NCBI GenBank assembly: GCA_020060765.1
Contig: JAGUZQ010000121.1
Coordinates: 19,565 to 83,564, forward strand
Length of the DNA: 64,000 bases
Reading direction: 5' to 3'
Source of the DNA: Planctomycetota bacterium
GTDB lineage: Bacteria; Planctomycetota; SZUA-567
Both the position numbers and the translations under genes were made by a program. The notes beneath the pieces were generated by a model. That model was given only the letters and a program-made list of their open reading frames with translations, had not been told where the DNA came from and made no database searches. Positions 44,770-52,484 of this stretch are shown one piece after another (position 1 is the first letter of the stretch; each line of letters begins with the position of its first letter).

Positions 44770-44805
44770 TAATGCCGCAGGGATCACTCCTGCGGCATTA
44801 TTTTA
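44770..44805 (+). terminator. Intrinsic terminator after the exported protein gene
   Basis: A 12-bp stem (TAATGCCGCAGG with CCTGCGGCATTA) closes a six-base loop and is followed by TTTT. The symmetric A/T flanks would let it also end the convergent lrp-like transcript at 44825. Confidence 0.9.
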
Positions 44806-44824
44806 AACCTGGCAATCCGACTGC

Positions 44825-45280
44825 TCAACAATCGCCGAGGCTGATAGCGGAGGTCTCCTTCAACGTCTCCAGCACCAGCATCGTTTTGGAATCCTTCGCG
44901 CCCTTGATTTTGCCAACATCTTTCAGCAAACGTGCAAGCGCATCAGTGTTCTTGACCCTGACCTTGATCAGGTAGCTGAACTCACCTGCCATGACATGGA
45001 CTTCCTGCAATTCGGCAATCTCGGCCAATTTCTTGCCCACGCCCGAGGAAGCGATGGATTCATCGGTTCGGATCAGAACGTAAGTAGTGATGTCCAGCCC
45101 CAGGTTTTTCGCATTGAGGCGGGTTTCGTAGGAGCCGATCACGCCTTTCTTTTCCAGCTTGCGAATCCGCTCCAGTACCGCCGACGGAGCCATGCCGACC
45201 TTGCGGGCGATTTCCGCATTCGTGGTCTTGGCATTCTCCTGGAGAATATTCAAAATCACCTTGTCCTTGGCATCCAGCAT
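44825..45280 (-). CDS. Lrp/AsnC-family transcriptional regulator
   Basis: About 151 residues from the ATG at 45280, chosen for GGAGGGAAGAA directly upstream. The N-terminal winged HTH reads LDAKDKVILNILQENAKTTNAEIARKVGMAPSAVLERIRKLEKKGVI. The C-terminal RAM ligand domain has the conserved pattern around VHVMAGEFSYLIKVRVKNTDALARLL. Lrp-type proteins form oligomers that respond to amino acids and control metabolism. The neighbouring gene bioF runs the same way but 156 bp upstream, so co-regulation is not evident. The target is unknown. Confidence 0.92.
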   Translation of the reverse strand: MLDAKDKVILNILQENAKTTNAEIARKVGMAPSAVLERIRKLEKKGVIGSYETRLNAKNLGLDITTYVLIRTDESIASSGVGKKLAEIAELQEVHVMAGEFSYLIKVRVKNTDALARLLKDVGKIKGAKDSKTMLVLETLKETSAISLGDC

Positions 45281-45435
45281 TTCTTCCCTCCGGCGAATAA
45301 TATTCATTTTAAAAAAGTTTGCGCCAGGCGCGCTAACGAAAGATAAATAATTATGTCCTGAAAAATTGCCTGGTCAAGTGTAAAATACAAATTTTGGAGA
45401 ATAAAACGAATAAAATTCGGTGAGGCAAGGAGCGG

Positions 45436-46617
45436 TTATCGGGAAAACTGTTCCAATAAAATCCCCGCCGCAGTTGCTACGTCTTCCGGCGAGTGATCGG
45501 CGGTAAAGGAAAAGCGCAGGCGGCTGGTGCCAGGCGCAACGGTAGGCGGGCGGATGGCGGGGCAGAGAATGCCTGCGGCGAAAAGTTTTTCCGACAAAGC
45601 CCGCGTCTGTTCCGCCTCGCCGATTATTACCGGCATGATCGGCGAAGAGTTATCCGCAACAGGGATTCCTTCTTCGCGCAAGCGCGCGCGAAAGTCAGCG
45701 GCATTTTGCAGAACTTTTTCCCGCCGCCACGGTTCGGACAATAGCAAATCAAGCGCCGCTAGCGCGGCGGCGGCGGCGACTGGCGGAGTGGCAGTGGTAT
45801 AAATCGCCGCGCGCGCGCGGTTGCGCAACAGGTCGCAGATGTTTTCACTGCCAGCCGCAAAACCGCCAATTCCGCCCAAGGCTTTGGAAAGAGTACCGAT
45901 TATCAAGGTCGTTTTGCGTTTAAGCCCTTTCCCGTCGCCGCCTTCATTCTCACCCAGCAATTCCAATGCGCCGCCGCCGGTAGAGCCAAGAACGCCGGTA
46001 GCGTGGGCTTCATCCACCAGCAGCATCGCCCCGGCCTGTTCGCAGAGACCGGCGATTTCAGCAAGAGGCGCGCAATCGCCGTCCATGGAAAAAATGCTTT
46101 CCGTCATTACCAGCGTCTGGCCGGAAGTTTTCTTCTCCAGCAGCCGCGCCAGTTTTTCCAGGTTTTTATGCGGATATATCCGCATCTCCGCCCCCGACAG
46201 GCGCGCGCCGTCGATCATGCTGGCGTGGCACAGTTTGTCCATGATAATGACATCGCCCGCGCCGACCAGTGAAGTAATCGCGCCGACGTTGGCCTGATAA
46301 CCGGTGGGAAAAAGCACCGCGTCTTCCGCCGCTTCCAGTCCTGCCAGGCGACGACGCAGAGTTTCGTGCACGGAAGTAAAACCGCTGACCAGTTGCGAAG
46401 CGGTCGCGCCCCAGCCCCATTTTTTCAGCGCCTCTTGCGCGGCGGCGATTATCTGCGGATGTTGCGCAAGGCCGAGATAATTATTGCTGGAAAAGTTCAG
46501 CAGCTCGCGCCCGTCGATCACCACCCGCGCGCCCTGCACAGCATCAATCCGCCGCAACTGTCGGAACAGCCCGCGTTCGCGCAAATCGGCTAAAGCTTGT
46601 TCAATCCATGCAGTCAT
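45436..46617 (-). CDS. bioF: 8-amino-7-oxononanoate synthase
   Basis: A 393-residue PLP enzyme of the alpha-oxoamine synthase family. It joins pimeloyl thioester to alanine in biotin synthesis. It shows LLNFSSNNYLGLAQHP, GATASQLVSGFTSVHETLRRRLA and VDEAHATGVLG, and the Schiff-base Lys in IIGTLSKALGGIGGF (about 245). Closely related Kbl and KAPA synthases share these motifs; the ending and length fit BioF better. It lies alone, flanked by a MITE-like repeat upstream. With bioA at 17907 the window holds two of the late biotin genes. Confidence 0.88.
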   Translation of the reverse strand: MTAWIEQALADLRERGLFRQLRRIDAVQGARVVIDGRELLNFSSNNYLGLAQHPQIIAAAQEALKKWGWGATASQLVSGFTSVHETLRRRLAGLEAAEDAVLFPTGYQANVGAITSLVGAGDVIIMDKLCHASMIDGARLSGAEMRIYPHKNLEKLARLLEKKTSGQTLVMTESIFSMDGDCAPLAEIAGLCEQAGAMLLVDEAHATGVLGSTGGGALELLGENEGGDGKGLKRKTTLIIGTLSKALGGIGGFAAGSENICDLLRNRARAAIYTTATPPVAAAAALAALDLLLSEPWRREKVLQNAADFRARLREEGIPVADNSSPIMPVIIGEAEQTRALSEKLFAAGILCPAIRPPTVAPGTSRLRFSFTADHSPEDVATAAGILLEQFSR

Positions 46618-46659
46618 GGGACGCCTTAAATTGCAATACGGTTTGTTTTAATAAAAAAC

Positions 46660-46755
46660 TTGTACCGTCATTCCCGCGAAGGCGGGAATCCAGGCGGTGT
46701 TGCGTACGGTTTCTCCACTGGATTCCCGCCTCCGCGGGAATGACGATTCGTAAGT
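46660..46755. repeat. MITE-like inverted repeat (ATTCCCGC-type), copy 2
   Basis: Arms GTACCGTCATTCCCGCGAAGG and the facing complement ending near 46747 flank GGTGTTGCGTACGGTTTCTC. This core is the reverse complement of the core at 17785-17880. The whole unit of about 85 bp is thus present twice in opposite orientation, as expected for a short transposed element. Confidence 0.8.
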
Positions 46756-46800
46756 TTTAGTTTTTTTCGAACGCTTTTTCCCAAATAAACCTTATTGCCT

Positions 46801-47097
46801 TTACTTCATTCCCCAAAGGTCGCAATACCATACCATCAGATCTCTGGTGGATTCACAACGCCATAACATATACAAGGGCAATATATATAAGCAATAGATA
46901 ATTTCATAATCTGTTTCGTCAAAATAACACACCAGATATTCGTTATAGAGATGTATTACCAGCGGTATGGATAATAGATAAAACGGAAAAACTTTGCACA
47001 GATTCCAGATATTGCCAAGAACAACCCGTTTCCAGAATACAGGACAGGGAATAAACGACAGCCCGCCGTGGATGATTCCGCAAAACCGTTGCCGCAT
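46801..47097 (-). CDS. Small aromatic-rich membrane protein, unknown
   Basis: A 98-residue frame from the ATG at 47097, which has GGGGAG seven bases upstream. It has a hydrophobic segment VFPFYLLSIPLVIHLY, then an acidic loop (CYFDETDYEI) and IYCLYILPLYMLW. It is rich in Cys, Tyr, Trp and Phe. The region is clearly more A+T-rich than its neighbours, which hints at acquisition or relaxed selection. It follows the URO-D gene by 88 bp on the same strand. No family is recognised, and it could be spurious. Confidence 0.4.
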   Translation of the reverse strand: MRQRFCGIIHGGLSFIPCPVFWKRVVLGNIWNLCKVFPFYLLSIPLVIHLYNEYLVCYFDETDYEIIYCLYILPLYMLWRCESTRDLMVWYCDLWGMK

Positions 47098-47185
47098 AAA
47101 AAATCTCCCCGCCGACTCGCGCCGACAGGGAGCATTATCCCGATTTTCCCGGTTATGGCGAATGTTTTCGTCTGCGGAAACGCGG

Positions 47186-48331
47186 TTACAGCCAGCCGGT
47201 GACTTCCGCCCACAGCCTCCCGAAGTGGAGCATATTCTTCCACGACACATCGAAGGGTATGCCGTGGTCGCAGCCGGGAATATAGCCGCCGCTTCTGACT
47301 ACCGGCGCGATGCGGCTCATCTCGTTTTCCAGCGCCGCGCCGCCCTTGGCGATACAGCGTTTGTCGATACCGCCGGTATAGGCTATTTTCTTGCCATACT
47401 TATTGCGATAAGTGACGATATCACAACCGGCGGCGACTTCGATCGGGTCGCAGATATTAAATCCGCCTTCGATAAAAACCGGAATCAGATCGTCTAGCGA
47501 ACCGTCGGAATCGATGTCGTACAACGGCACGCCTGCCGTCTTGATGATCCGGTTCCAGCGCGACCAGACCGGCAGCAGGAACTCACGCGTCATGGCGGGC
47601 GAAATCATGCTCGCGCCTTTGTAAGCCATATCTTCCGAGACATGGACGCAATCCACGGCGACTTCGGCACAGATCCGTTCCAGCATCGAAGAAATGAAGT
47701 CAGACCAGAAATCGCACATCTCCCGCACGAATTCCGGGTCGTCCAGGAACAACATGCACAACGGCTCGAAACCGCACCACTCGCGCATCTGCCAGAACGG
47801 CCCGGAAAAATGTAGCCTCATCAACGAATCGCGTTCCCGCGAGCGGAGGCAGCGGTCGCGGAAGTCGGCGGGAAAGCGCCCCGGTTCGTCGACGTTATAA
47901 CGCTTCTTCATCTTCTCGAAATCTTCTCGGGTCTCGACCGGGAACTTGTGCCACTTGCGAGTGACGAAATCCTTGGCGTTGCGGATATAGGTCACATCGA
48001 ACTGGTCGGAAATCTCGGTGATGTTGCCCATCCAGTCCTGGACGATGTAATGGCCGTTATTATGTTCCAACACTTTTTCCTCAAAGGTGGGAATCATGAT
48101 GAAACTGACGTCCAGTCCCGGGGCCGGACGTTGCGGCTGTTCATATTTGATTCCCAGCTCCTGGCACATGAACTCGAACCAATGGGCTTTTTCCGGCAGG
48201 CCTTCCTCGCGCCAACGTTTGAGTGTGGATTCGCGGGGGCCCATCGTGGTCATGGGAATGCGGTCGGGCCGGGCAAATTGCATTGTGGCGAGGTAGCGCT
48301 CGCGCGGATTTAAAGTAGCGATGGCAGACAT
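47186..48331 (-). CDS. Uroporphyrinogen decarboxylase-like (URO-D superfamily) protein
   Basis: About 381 residues from the ATG at 48331 (GGAGAAAACC before it). The TIM-barrel URO-D fold is indicated by LNPRERYLATMQFARPDRIPM, VHVSEDMAYKGASMISPAMTREFLLP, LYDIDSDGSLDDLIPVFIEGGFNICDP and YTGGIDKRCIAKG. It lacks the substrate-binding motifs of true HemE and resembles MtaA/CmuA-like or uncharacterised methyltransferase relatives found beside sugar genes. Here it is divergent from an AraC regulator, which is in turn convergent with a glycoside hydrolase. Role probably catabolic; the reaction is unknown. Confidence 0.8.
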   Translation of the reverse strand: MSAIATLNPRERYLATMQFARPDRIPMTTMGPRESTLKRWREEGLPEKAHWFEFMCQELGIKYEQPQRPAPGLDVSFIMIPTFEEKVLEHNNGHYIVQDWMGNITEISDQFDVTYIRNAKDFVTRKWHKFPVETREDFEKMKKRYNVDEPGRFPADFRDRCLRSRERDSLMRLHFSGPFWQMREWCGFEPLCMLFLDDPEFVREMCDFWSDFISSMLERICAEVAVDCVHVSEDMAYKGASMISPAMTREFLLPVWSRWNRIIKTAGVPLYDIDSDGSLDDLIPVFIEGGFNICDPIEVAAGCDIVTYRNKYGKKIAYTGGIDKRCIAKGGAALENEMSRIAPVVRSGGYIPGCDHGIPFDVSWKNMLHFGRLWAEVTGWL

Positions 48332-48420
48332 GGTTTTCTCCAAATCCAAATGTATGAATAAAAGCATTCACTTACTTCTATAATACGCTATAATAAGGAT
48401 AAAGCTTTCTTATCGCAGAC

Positions 48421-49203
48421 ATGGAATGTATGGAAACAGGTCATATGAGAACTTTTGCCGCCGGGTTGAAAATTCAGCCGCCGTCCTATTCCTTTTCCAG
48501 CCGGGATTACGAACAGTTCCAGCTTATCTATATTTCCGAAGGAAGGCTGTATTTCCGGCAGGACGGGGAAGAAAAAAAACTTACACCGGGATACGCGCTG
48601 GTGTTGCGGGCGGGCAGCGCCTTCGATCTGCGCACCGACGGGAAAAGCGGTTATCGCGGAATATTTTTCGCGCAATACTGCAATCTCCAGCCGGATTTTC
48701 ACGGCAGGGCGGCGGCGTGTCTGGCCACACCCCTGATGCGGCAACTGGCTGAGGCAATGCGGGAAGAAGCCGCCGCTCCCGGCAGCGGGGCAGACGAGGT
48801 TTTATTGGGTCTGGGGCAAAGCCTGGCCTGGCTGGCGGTCAGGCAGACGACTTGCGCGCTGACTTCCCGCAACGGAAAAGAGTATGAACGTTATTGGGCG
48901 GAACGGGCGCGGCAGTGTCTGGACGCGAACCTCTTCACCGGCCTGGGCGCGCAGACGATTCTGGCGGAGTTCAGCCTGTCCTATCGCCAGCTTGCCCGGC
49001 ATTTTCACCTGGCTTACGGCCTGTCGCCCAAACAGTATCTCGTTACCGCCCGCCTGCGGGAGGCGGAACGTTATCTCACCGAAACCAGCCTGCCGGTAAC
49101 GGCGATAGCTTACGAGCTGGGCTATCCTTCCTCGCAGCATTTCGCCGCGCAGTTCGCCAAACACCGCGGTCTTTCCCCGTCCGCCTGCCGCAAGAGGAGA
49201 TGA
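48421..49203 (+). CDS. AraC-family transcriptional regulator
   Basis: A 260-residue regulator. The N-terminal half is a cupin-like sensing domain (YEQFQLIYISEGRLYFRQDGEEKKLTPGYALVLRAG). The C-terminal 100 residues carry two HTH motifs, the first around TILAEFSLSYRQLARHFHLAYGLSPKQYL and the second in LPVTAIAYELGYPSSQHFAAQFAKHRGLSPSACR. The ATGs at 48421, 48430 and 48445 are all possible starts; the last has AGG upstream. It is divergent from the URO-D-like gene (89-bp gap) and abuts the glycoside hydrolase gene end to end, so it probably controls one or both. Confidence 0.9.
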   Translation: MECMETGHMRTFAAGLKIQPPSYSFSSRDYEQFQLIYISEGRLYFRQDGEEKKLTPGYALVLRAGSAFDLRTDGKSGYRGIFFAQYCNLQPDFHGRAAACLATPLMRQLAEAMREEAAAPGSGADEVLLGLGQSLAWLAVRQTTCALTSRNGKEYERYWAERARQCLDANLFTGLGAQTILAEFSLSYRQLARHFHLAYGLSPKQYLVTARLREAERYLTETSLPVTAIAYELGYPSSQHFAAQFAKHRGLSPSACRKRR

Positions 49204-51165
49204 TTATTTCTTCCCCTTGCCCAATTTCAGCACCACCGCGTCGTTGGGAGGCATGTGGCAGAAAATCCCGCCGCCCTCGCGCAGGGGAAAATCGCCGTAA
49301 CAGGATTCGAGAATCGACCAGCCCGGCGCTATTTCCAGCGCGGTCTGCACCTTGTCAGGCGAATGATTGATCAGCACCGCCAGCAGCGAACCGTCTTCGA
49401 ACAGGTGCTCGGTGACGCCGACTCGCGGATCGGATTTGCTCAAAACCCTGTCCGCCGCCGTGTTTTTCGCCAGATGACGGTAAATCCGCCAGCAGGGCGC
49501 GGCGTCTTCCTCATGGAATGCGCCGGGATTTTTCGCCAGCTCCTCCTCCATGGGGAAGGAAAAGAAAAACACCTGTCCCTTGCCTAGTGCAAAGCGGGCA
49601 AAAACCGGATTGCCATCTCCTTCACGCGCGAGAATTTCCGCGCCTACGCTTCTGACATTAAGTTTGACCGGGCTGTTCATGGCGAAGGACGGCATTCCCT
49701 CCACTCCGGTAAAGGTTATCCCTGCCGGGCGGTGGCGTTCATGCCGGGTAATAACCTGCAAGCCGGTCATTTCAGTGAAGTGGCTGGGCATGTCGTCCTT
49801 AAATGAAATATAAACAGTCGCGCCTTGCCGCGCCTTTTCCATCAGTTCCAGCCAGCAGCGACGGCTGAGAGCGTGGCCGCCGGAAAGACAGGGCAGCAGA
49901 TAAAGTTTCGATTCCTTGAGCGGCTGATCGGCCTGTTGGAATTCCAGGCTGAACCCGGCCTGGCGGGAAAGGATGAAACTGCTGAATGCCGCTCCCCAGC
50001 AGTCCTGCCCCTTCGTCAGCACGCACACCGCTTCGCCGCGGCGTGCGGGCAGATTGGCAAAAGGCAGACCATTCAGGAATTTCCGGAACTTGCCCATTTC
50101 CCTGATAACCGTTTTCGGCGTCCTGTCCTCCCGGATCAGACCTAGTTCGCGTTCCAAACTCACCCAGTCGTAGGGAGCGTGTTCCAGTTTGGTCTGATCG
50201 TAAGCGCACCACCAGAGCATTCCCTGGCAGTCGTGCGCCCAGAGCGAAAACAGCGCGGTGCGGGCATAATCTCCCGCCACCTCGTCATCGCAGGTCATGG
50301 GGCCGAGGGTGCCAACTTCTTCCGCGATGCAGGGTTTGCCGCCGAGATCGGCATAGTAGCGCGATTCGGCGGTGGCGTGCAGGCAGTTGCGGATCTGGTT
50401 CATGGGGTCGCGCCCGCAGTGCGGCGTGAAGCGCGGGTACGGGTGCGTGGTCAGCAGGTCGGTCAGTTCGCCCTGGTCGAAGATAGTCCAATCGGAATCG
50501 TAAAAAGCCTTGATACCGTGCATCCCGCTGACAACAGGGCGGGACTGGTCTTCGCTGCGGATGGTATGGGCGATCTGCGCCGTCCAGACATAGGCCGCTT
50601 CGCGCGAACCGGTAGCAGCCATGCAGTTGCATTCGTTGCCCAGATCCCACGCCTGGATAGCGGCGTGATCCTTCAGATATTTTACCAGGCATTTGACATA
50701 ACGTACCTGCCACATCAGCGCGACGGGGTCGGTGTGGATATTGCGCCGCTCCAACGCCGGCGGCACGAACAGGCGCCCGCTCATCCAGCCGGTGATCAGG
50801 CCGACAATGAGTTTCAGTTTGTTTTTCGCCGCCGTATCGGCAAAGAAACGAAAGCGTTTTACCATTTCCTCCGACACTCCCGCGCGGCCGAACTCGTCGT
50901 CTGACAGGGGTTTTTCCCCCCAGCGGATTTCACGCGGCGTGCCGTTGCCGGTGAAAAGCTGGCAGATCGGCTGGAAGTCCGGCCACAACGGAAACACCCG
51001 CAAGACCTGTACTCCCTCGTCGGCGAGTTGTTTAAGATCCTGCTCCACCACTTCCGGCTGCCAGTCCGACCACATGGCGGTGCCAGCGTGTGAAGCCCAG
51101 TAGTTGCAGCCCACCACGAAAGCCCCGGGTGCGATCAACGAGTTGTCGTATTGATTGCGTTTCAT
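49204..51165 (-). CDS. Glycoside hydrolase, clan A type (GH5/GH42-like)
   Basis: A 653-residue protein with a (beta/alpha)8 barrel in the first 400 residues. VGCNYWASHAGTAMW, LRVFPLWPDFQPI and IQAWDLGNECNC (acid/base Glu after Asn) are visible. PCIAEEVGTLG carries the nucleophile Glu. This spacing fits clan GH-A beta-glycosidases. A second domain (about 400-560) resembles the trimerisation/GATase-like domain of GH42 enzymes, and a beta-sandwich ends the protein. No signal peptide is seen, so it would act in the cytoplasm on imported oligosaccharides. AGGA lies eight bases before the ATG. Substrate unknown. Confidence 0.8.
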   Translation of the reverse strand: MKRNQYDNSLIAPGAFVVGCNYWASHAGTAMWSDWQPEVVEQDLKQLADEGVQVLRVFPLWPDFQPICQLFTGNGTPREIRWGEKPLSDDEFGRAGVSEEMVKRFRFFADTAAKNKLKLIVGLITGWMSGRLFVPPALERRNIHTDPVALMWQVRYVKCLVKYLKDHAAIQAWDLGNECNCMAATGSREAAYVWTAQIAHTIRSEDQSRPVVSGMHGIKAFYDSDWTIFDQGELTDLLTTHPYPRFTPHCGRDPMNQIRNCLHATAESRYYADLGGKPCIAEEVGTLGPMTCDDEVAGDYARTALFSLWAHDCQGMLWWCAYDQTKLEHAPYDWVSLERELGLIREDRTPKTVIREMGKFRKFLNGLPFANLPARRGEAVCVLTKGQDCWGAAFSSFILSRQAGFSLEFQQADQPLKESKLYLLPCLSGGHALSRRCWLELMEKARQGATVYISFKDDMPSHFTEMTGLQVITRHERHRPAGITFTGVEGMPSFAMNSPVKLNVRSVGAEILAREGDGNPVFARFALGKGQVFFFSFPMEEELAKNPGAFHEEDAAPCWRIYRHLAKNTAADRVLSKSDPRVGVTEHLFEDGSLLAVLINHSPDKVQTALEIAPGWSILESCYGDFPLREGGGIFCHMPPNDAVVLKLGKGKK

Positions 51166-51251
51166 TATCCGATCCTTGCGGCGAGAGAAATTCCGATGCT
51201 TGCATCATAACCGGCTTTGGCGCGGGGTCAATTTTTTTAGTCCGCAAAAGG

Positions 51252-51352
51252 ATAACATTCTCCCCCTTTCAGGGGGAGTTAGAGGGGGTAGACGAAAGAG
51301 AACCCGTTTCCGAATAACCCCTCCTAACCTCCCTTGGAAGGAGAGGAACTAT
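51252..51352. repeat. Composite CTCCCCC/GGGGGAG inverted element
   Basis: TCCCCCTTTCAGGGGGAGTT faces ACCTCCCTTGGAAGGAGAGG across about 45 bp. Each half is itself a hairpin. Composite copies also occur at 12776-12846, 57031-57108 and 59481-59545, and half copies at 8631-8656 and 52363-52390. It sits in the gap upstream of the glycoside hydrolase and downstream of the deaminase fusion. Confidence 0.75.
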
Positions 51353-51389
51353 TAGTGCTGCCAAGCGGAAATCATACTTTCGTCAGCTT

Positions 51390-52217
51390 TCAATATTCAA
51401 TCCGATCATCTTTCTCCAACCACCGGGTGAAGACTTCCCGCGCCTCGTCGCGGAGAAGCTGTTCGCACGGCAAATCGCGTTCCCGGGGCGGCAGCGGTAT
51501 CTGTTCGTAAATAAACGCATCGTCGAACCCGCCTTCCGCCGCGTCTTCGCGCGAGGCGGCATAAACCAGCCGGTCAAGCCGCGCCCAGTAAATCGCCGCC
51601 AGACACATTGGGCATGGCTCGCAACTGGAAAAAATCTCGCATCCCGACAATTCGAACGTCTTCAGCTTTTCGCAGGCGTCGCGGATTGCCACGATTTCCG
51701 CGTGCGCGGTCGGATCGTTGGTGGAAGTCACCCGGTTCCAGCCGCGCCCCACGATTTCCCCTTCCCGCGCTATCACTGCGCCGAAAGGCCCGCCCTCTTC
51801 CGCTTCCATTTTTTCGTGCGACAGGGCGATAGCCTCGCGCAACAGTTTCTCGTCTGCTTCCTTCATGCGTTGTTCTTCCTTCATCAATTCCTCGACCGCC
51901 TGTGCGTGTTCGGGATGGTTTTTCAACAAGATTGCGGGTTGGTAATCAGGCAGGTCTTTGACATAAGGACAATCGGCAGGAAACGCGCCTGCGGCAACCG
52001 CGCCGGTTGCGTCCAGACAACGCAGATTCAATTTCGCGCGGTGTTCGTAGACGGAACAAAGGTTGGTATCAAGATCGAGATATTCACAGGGAATATCGGT
52101 AATCACCACCTCGTCGCCGACTATGTATTTTTCGTGACAGCAGGTTCCGCAACGGCGGCAGACAGGTTTTTTTGAGTCTCCAGTCTCCAGTTTACAGTCT
52201 CCAGTTTTGGTTTTCAT
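51390..52217 (-). CDS. YkgJ-like Cys cluster domain fused to guanine deaminase
   Basis: A 275-residue two-domain protein. Residues about 18-90 match the YkgJ-type Fe/Zn-binding Cys domain: CRRCGTCC at 20-27, then Cys at 44, 54, 67 and 83. Residues about 115-275 match guanine deaminase of the cytidine-deaminase fold: GGPFGAVIAREG, the zinc site H172-A-E174 with catalytic Glu and SCEPCPMCLAAIYWAR with Cys202 and Cys205. GGFDDAFIYEQIPLPPRER, specific for guanine deaminase, follows. The ATG and first 16 codons are encoded by a CTGGAGACTG repeat. An internal ATG near codon 112 could give the deaminase alone. The fusion is unusual. Confidence 0.82.
   Translation of the reverse strand: MKTKTGDCKLETGDSKKPVCRRCGTCCHEKYIVGDEVVITDIPCEYLDLDTNLCSVYEHRAKLNLRCLDATGAVAAGAFPADCPYVKDLPDYQPAILLKNHPEHAQAVEELMKEEQRMKEADEKLLREAIALSHEKMEAEEGGPFGAVIAREGEIVGRGWNRVTSTNDPTAHAEIVAIRDACEKLKTFELSGCEIFSSCEPCPMCLAAIYWARLDRLVYAASREDAAEGGFDDAFIYEQIPLPPRERDLPCEQLLRDEAREVFTRWLEKDDRIEY
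52173..52207. repeat. CTGGAGACTG repeat inside the 5' end of the deaminase fusion gene
   Basis: Units AGTCTCCAGTCTCCAGTTTA and AGTCTCCAGTTTT on the plus strand belong to the family seen at 11873-12014 and 24575-24682. On the minus strand they encode residues about 4-16 of the fusion protein and lie just after its ATG. Confidence 0.7.
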
Positions 52218-52437
52218 GGGCGGGTTCCGGATTTACAAGTTAGAACCTGTTTTCAATAACCCCCAGCGTTTTACTGGCACTCTTCTTTTAAAAGAAACAG
52301 GCGTACGTATCGTCATTTCCGCGAAGGCGGGAATGACGGGACACGTTTCTTTTTTTAATTAACCTTCATTTGGAAGGGGAGGAACTTATCAGCCATTATT
52401 AACCTGAATTGATGCTTATATAGAAAAACTGGTGACT

Positions 52438-52466
52438 AAAAAAGCCCTCCCGCTCACGGGAGGGCT
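52438..52466 (-). terminator. Intrinsic terminator after the TPR-like protein gene
   Basis: On the minus strand a ten-base perfect stem (AGCCCTCCCG with CGGGAGGGCT) closes a four-base loop and is followed by TTTTTT. It lies about 20 bp past the stop at 52485. Confidence 0.92.
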
Positions 52467-52484
52467 GGTCTAAGTTGAAAAGAA

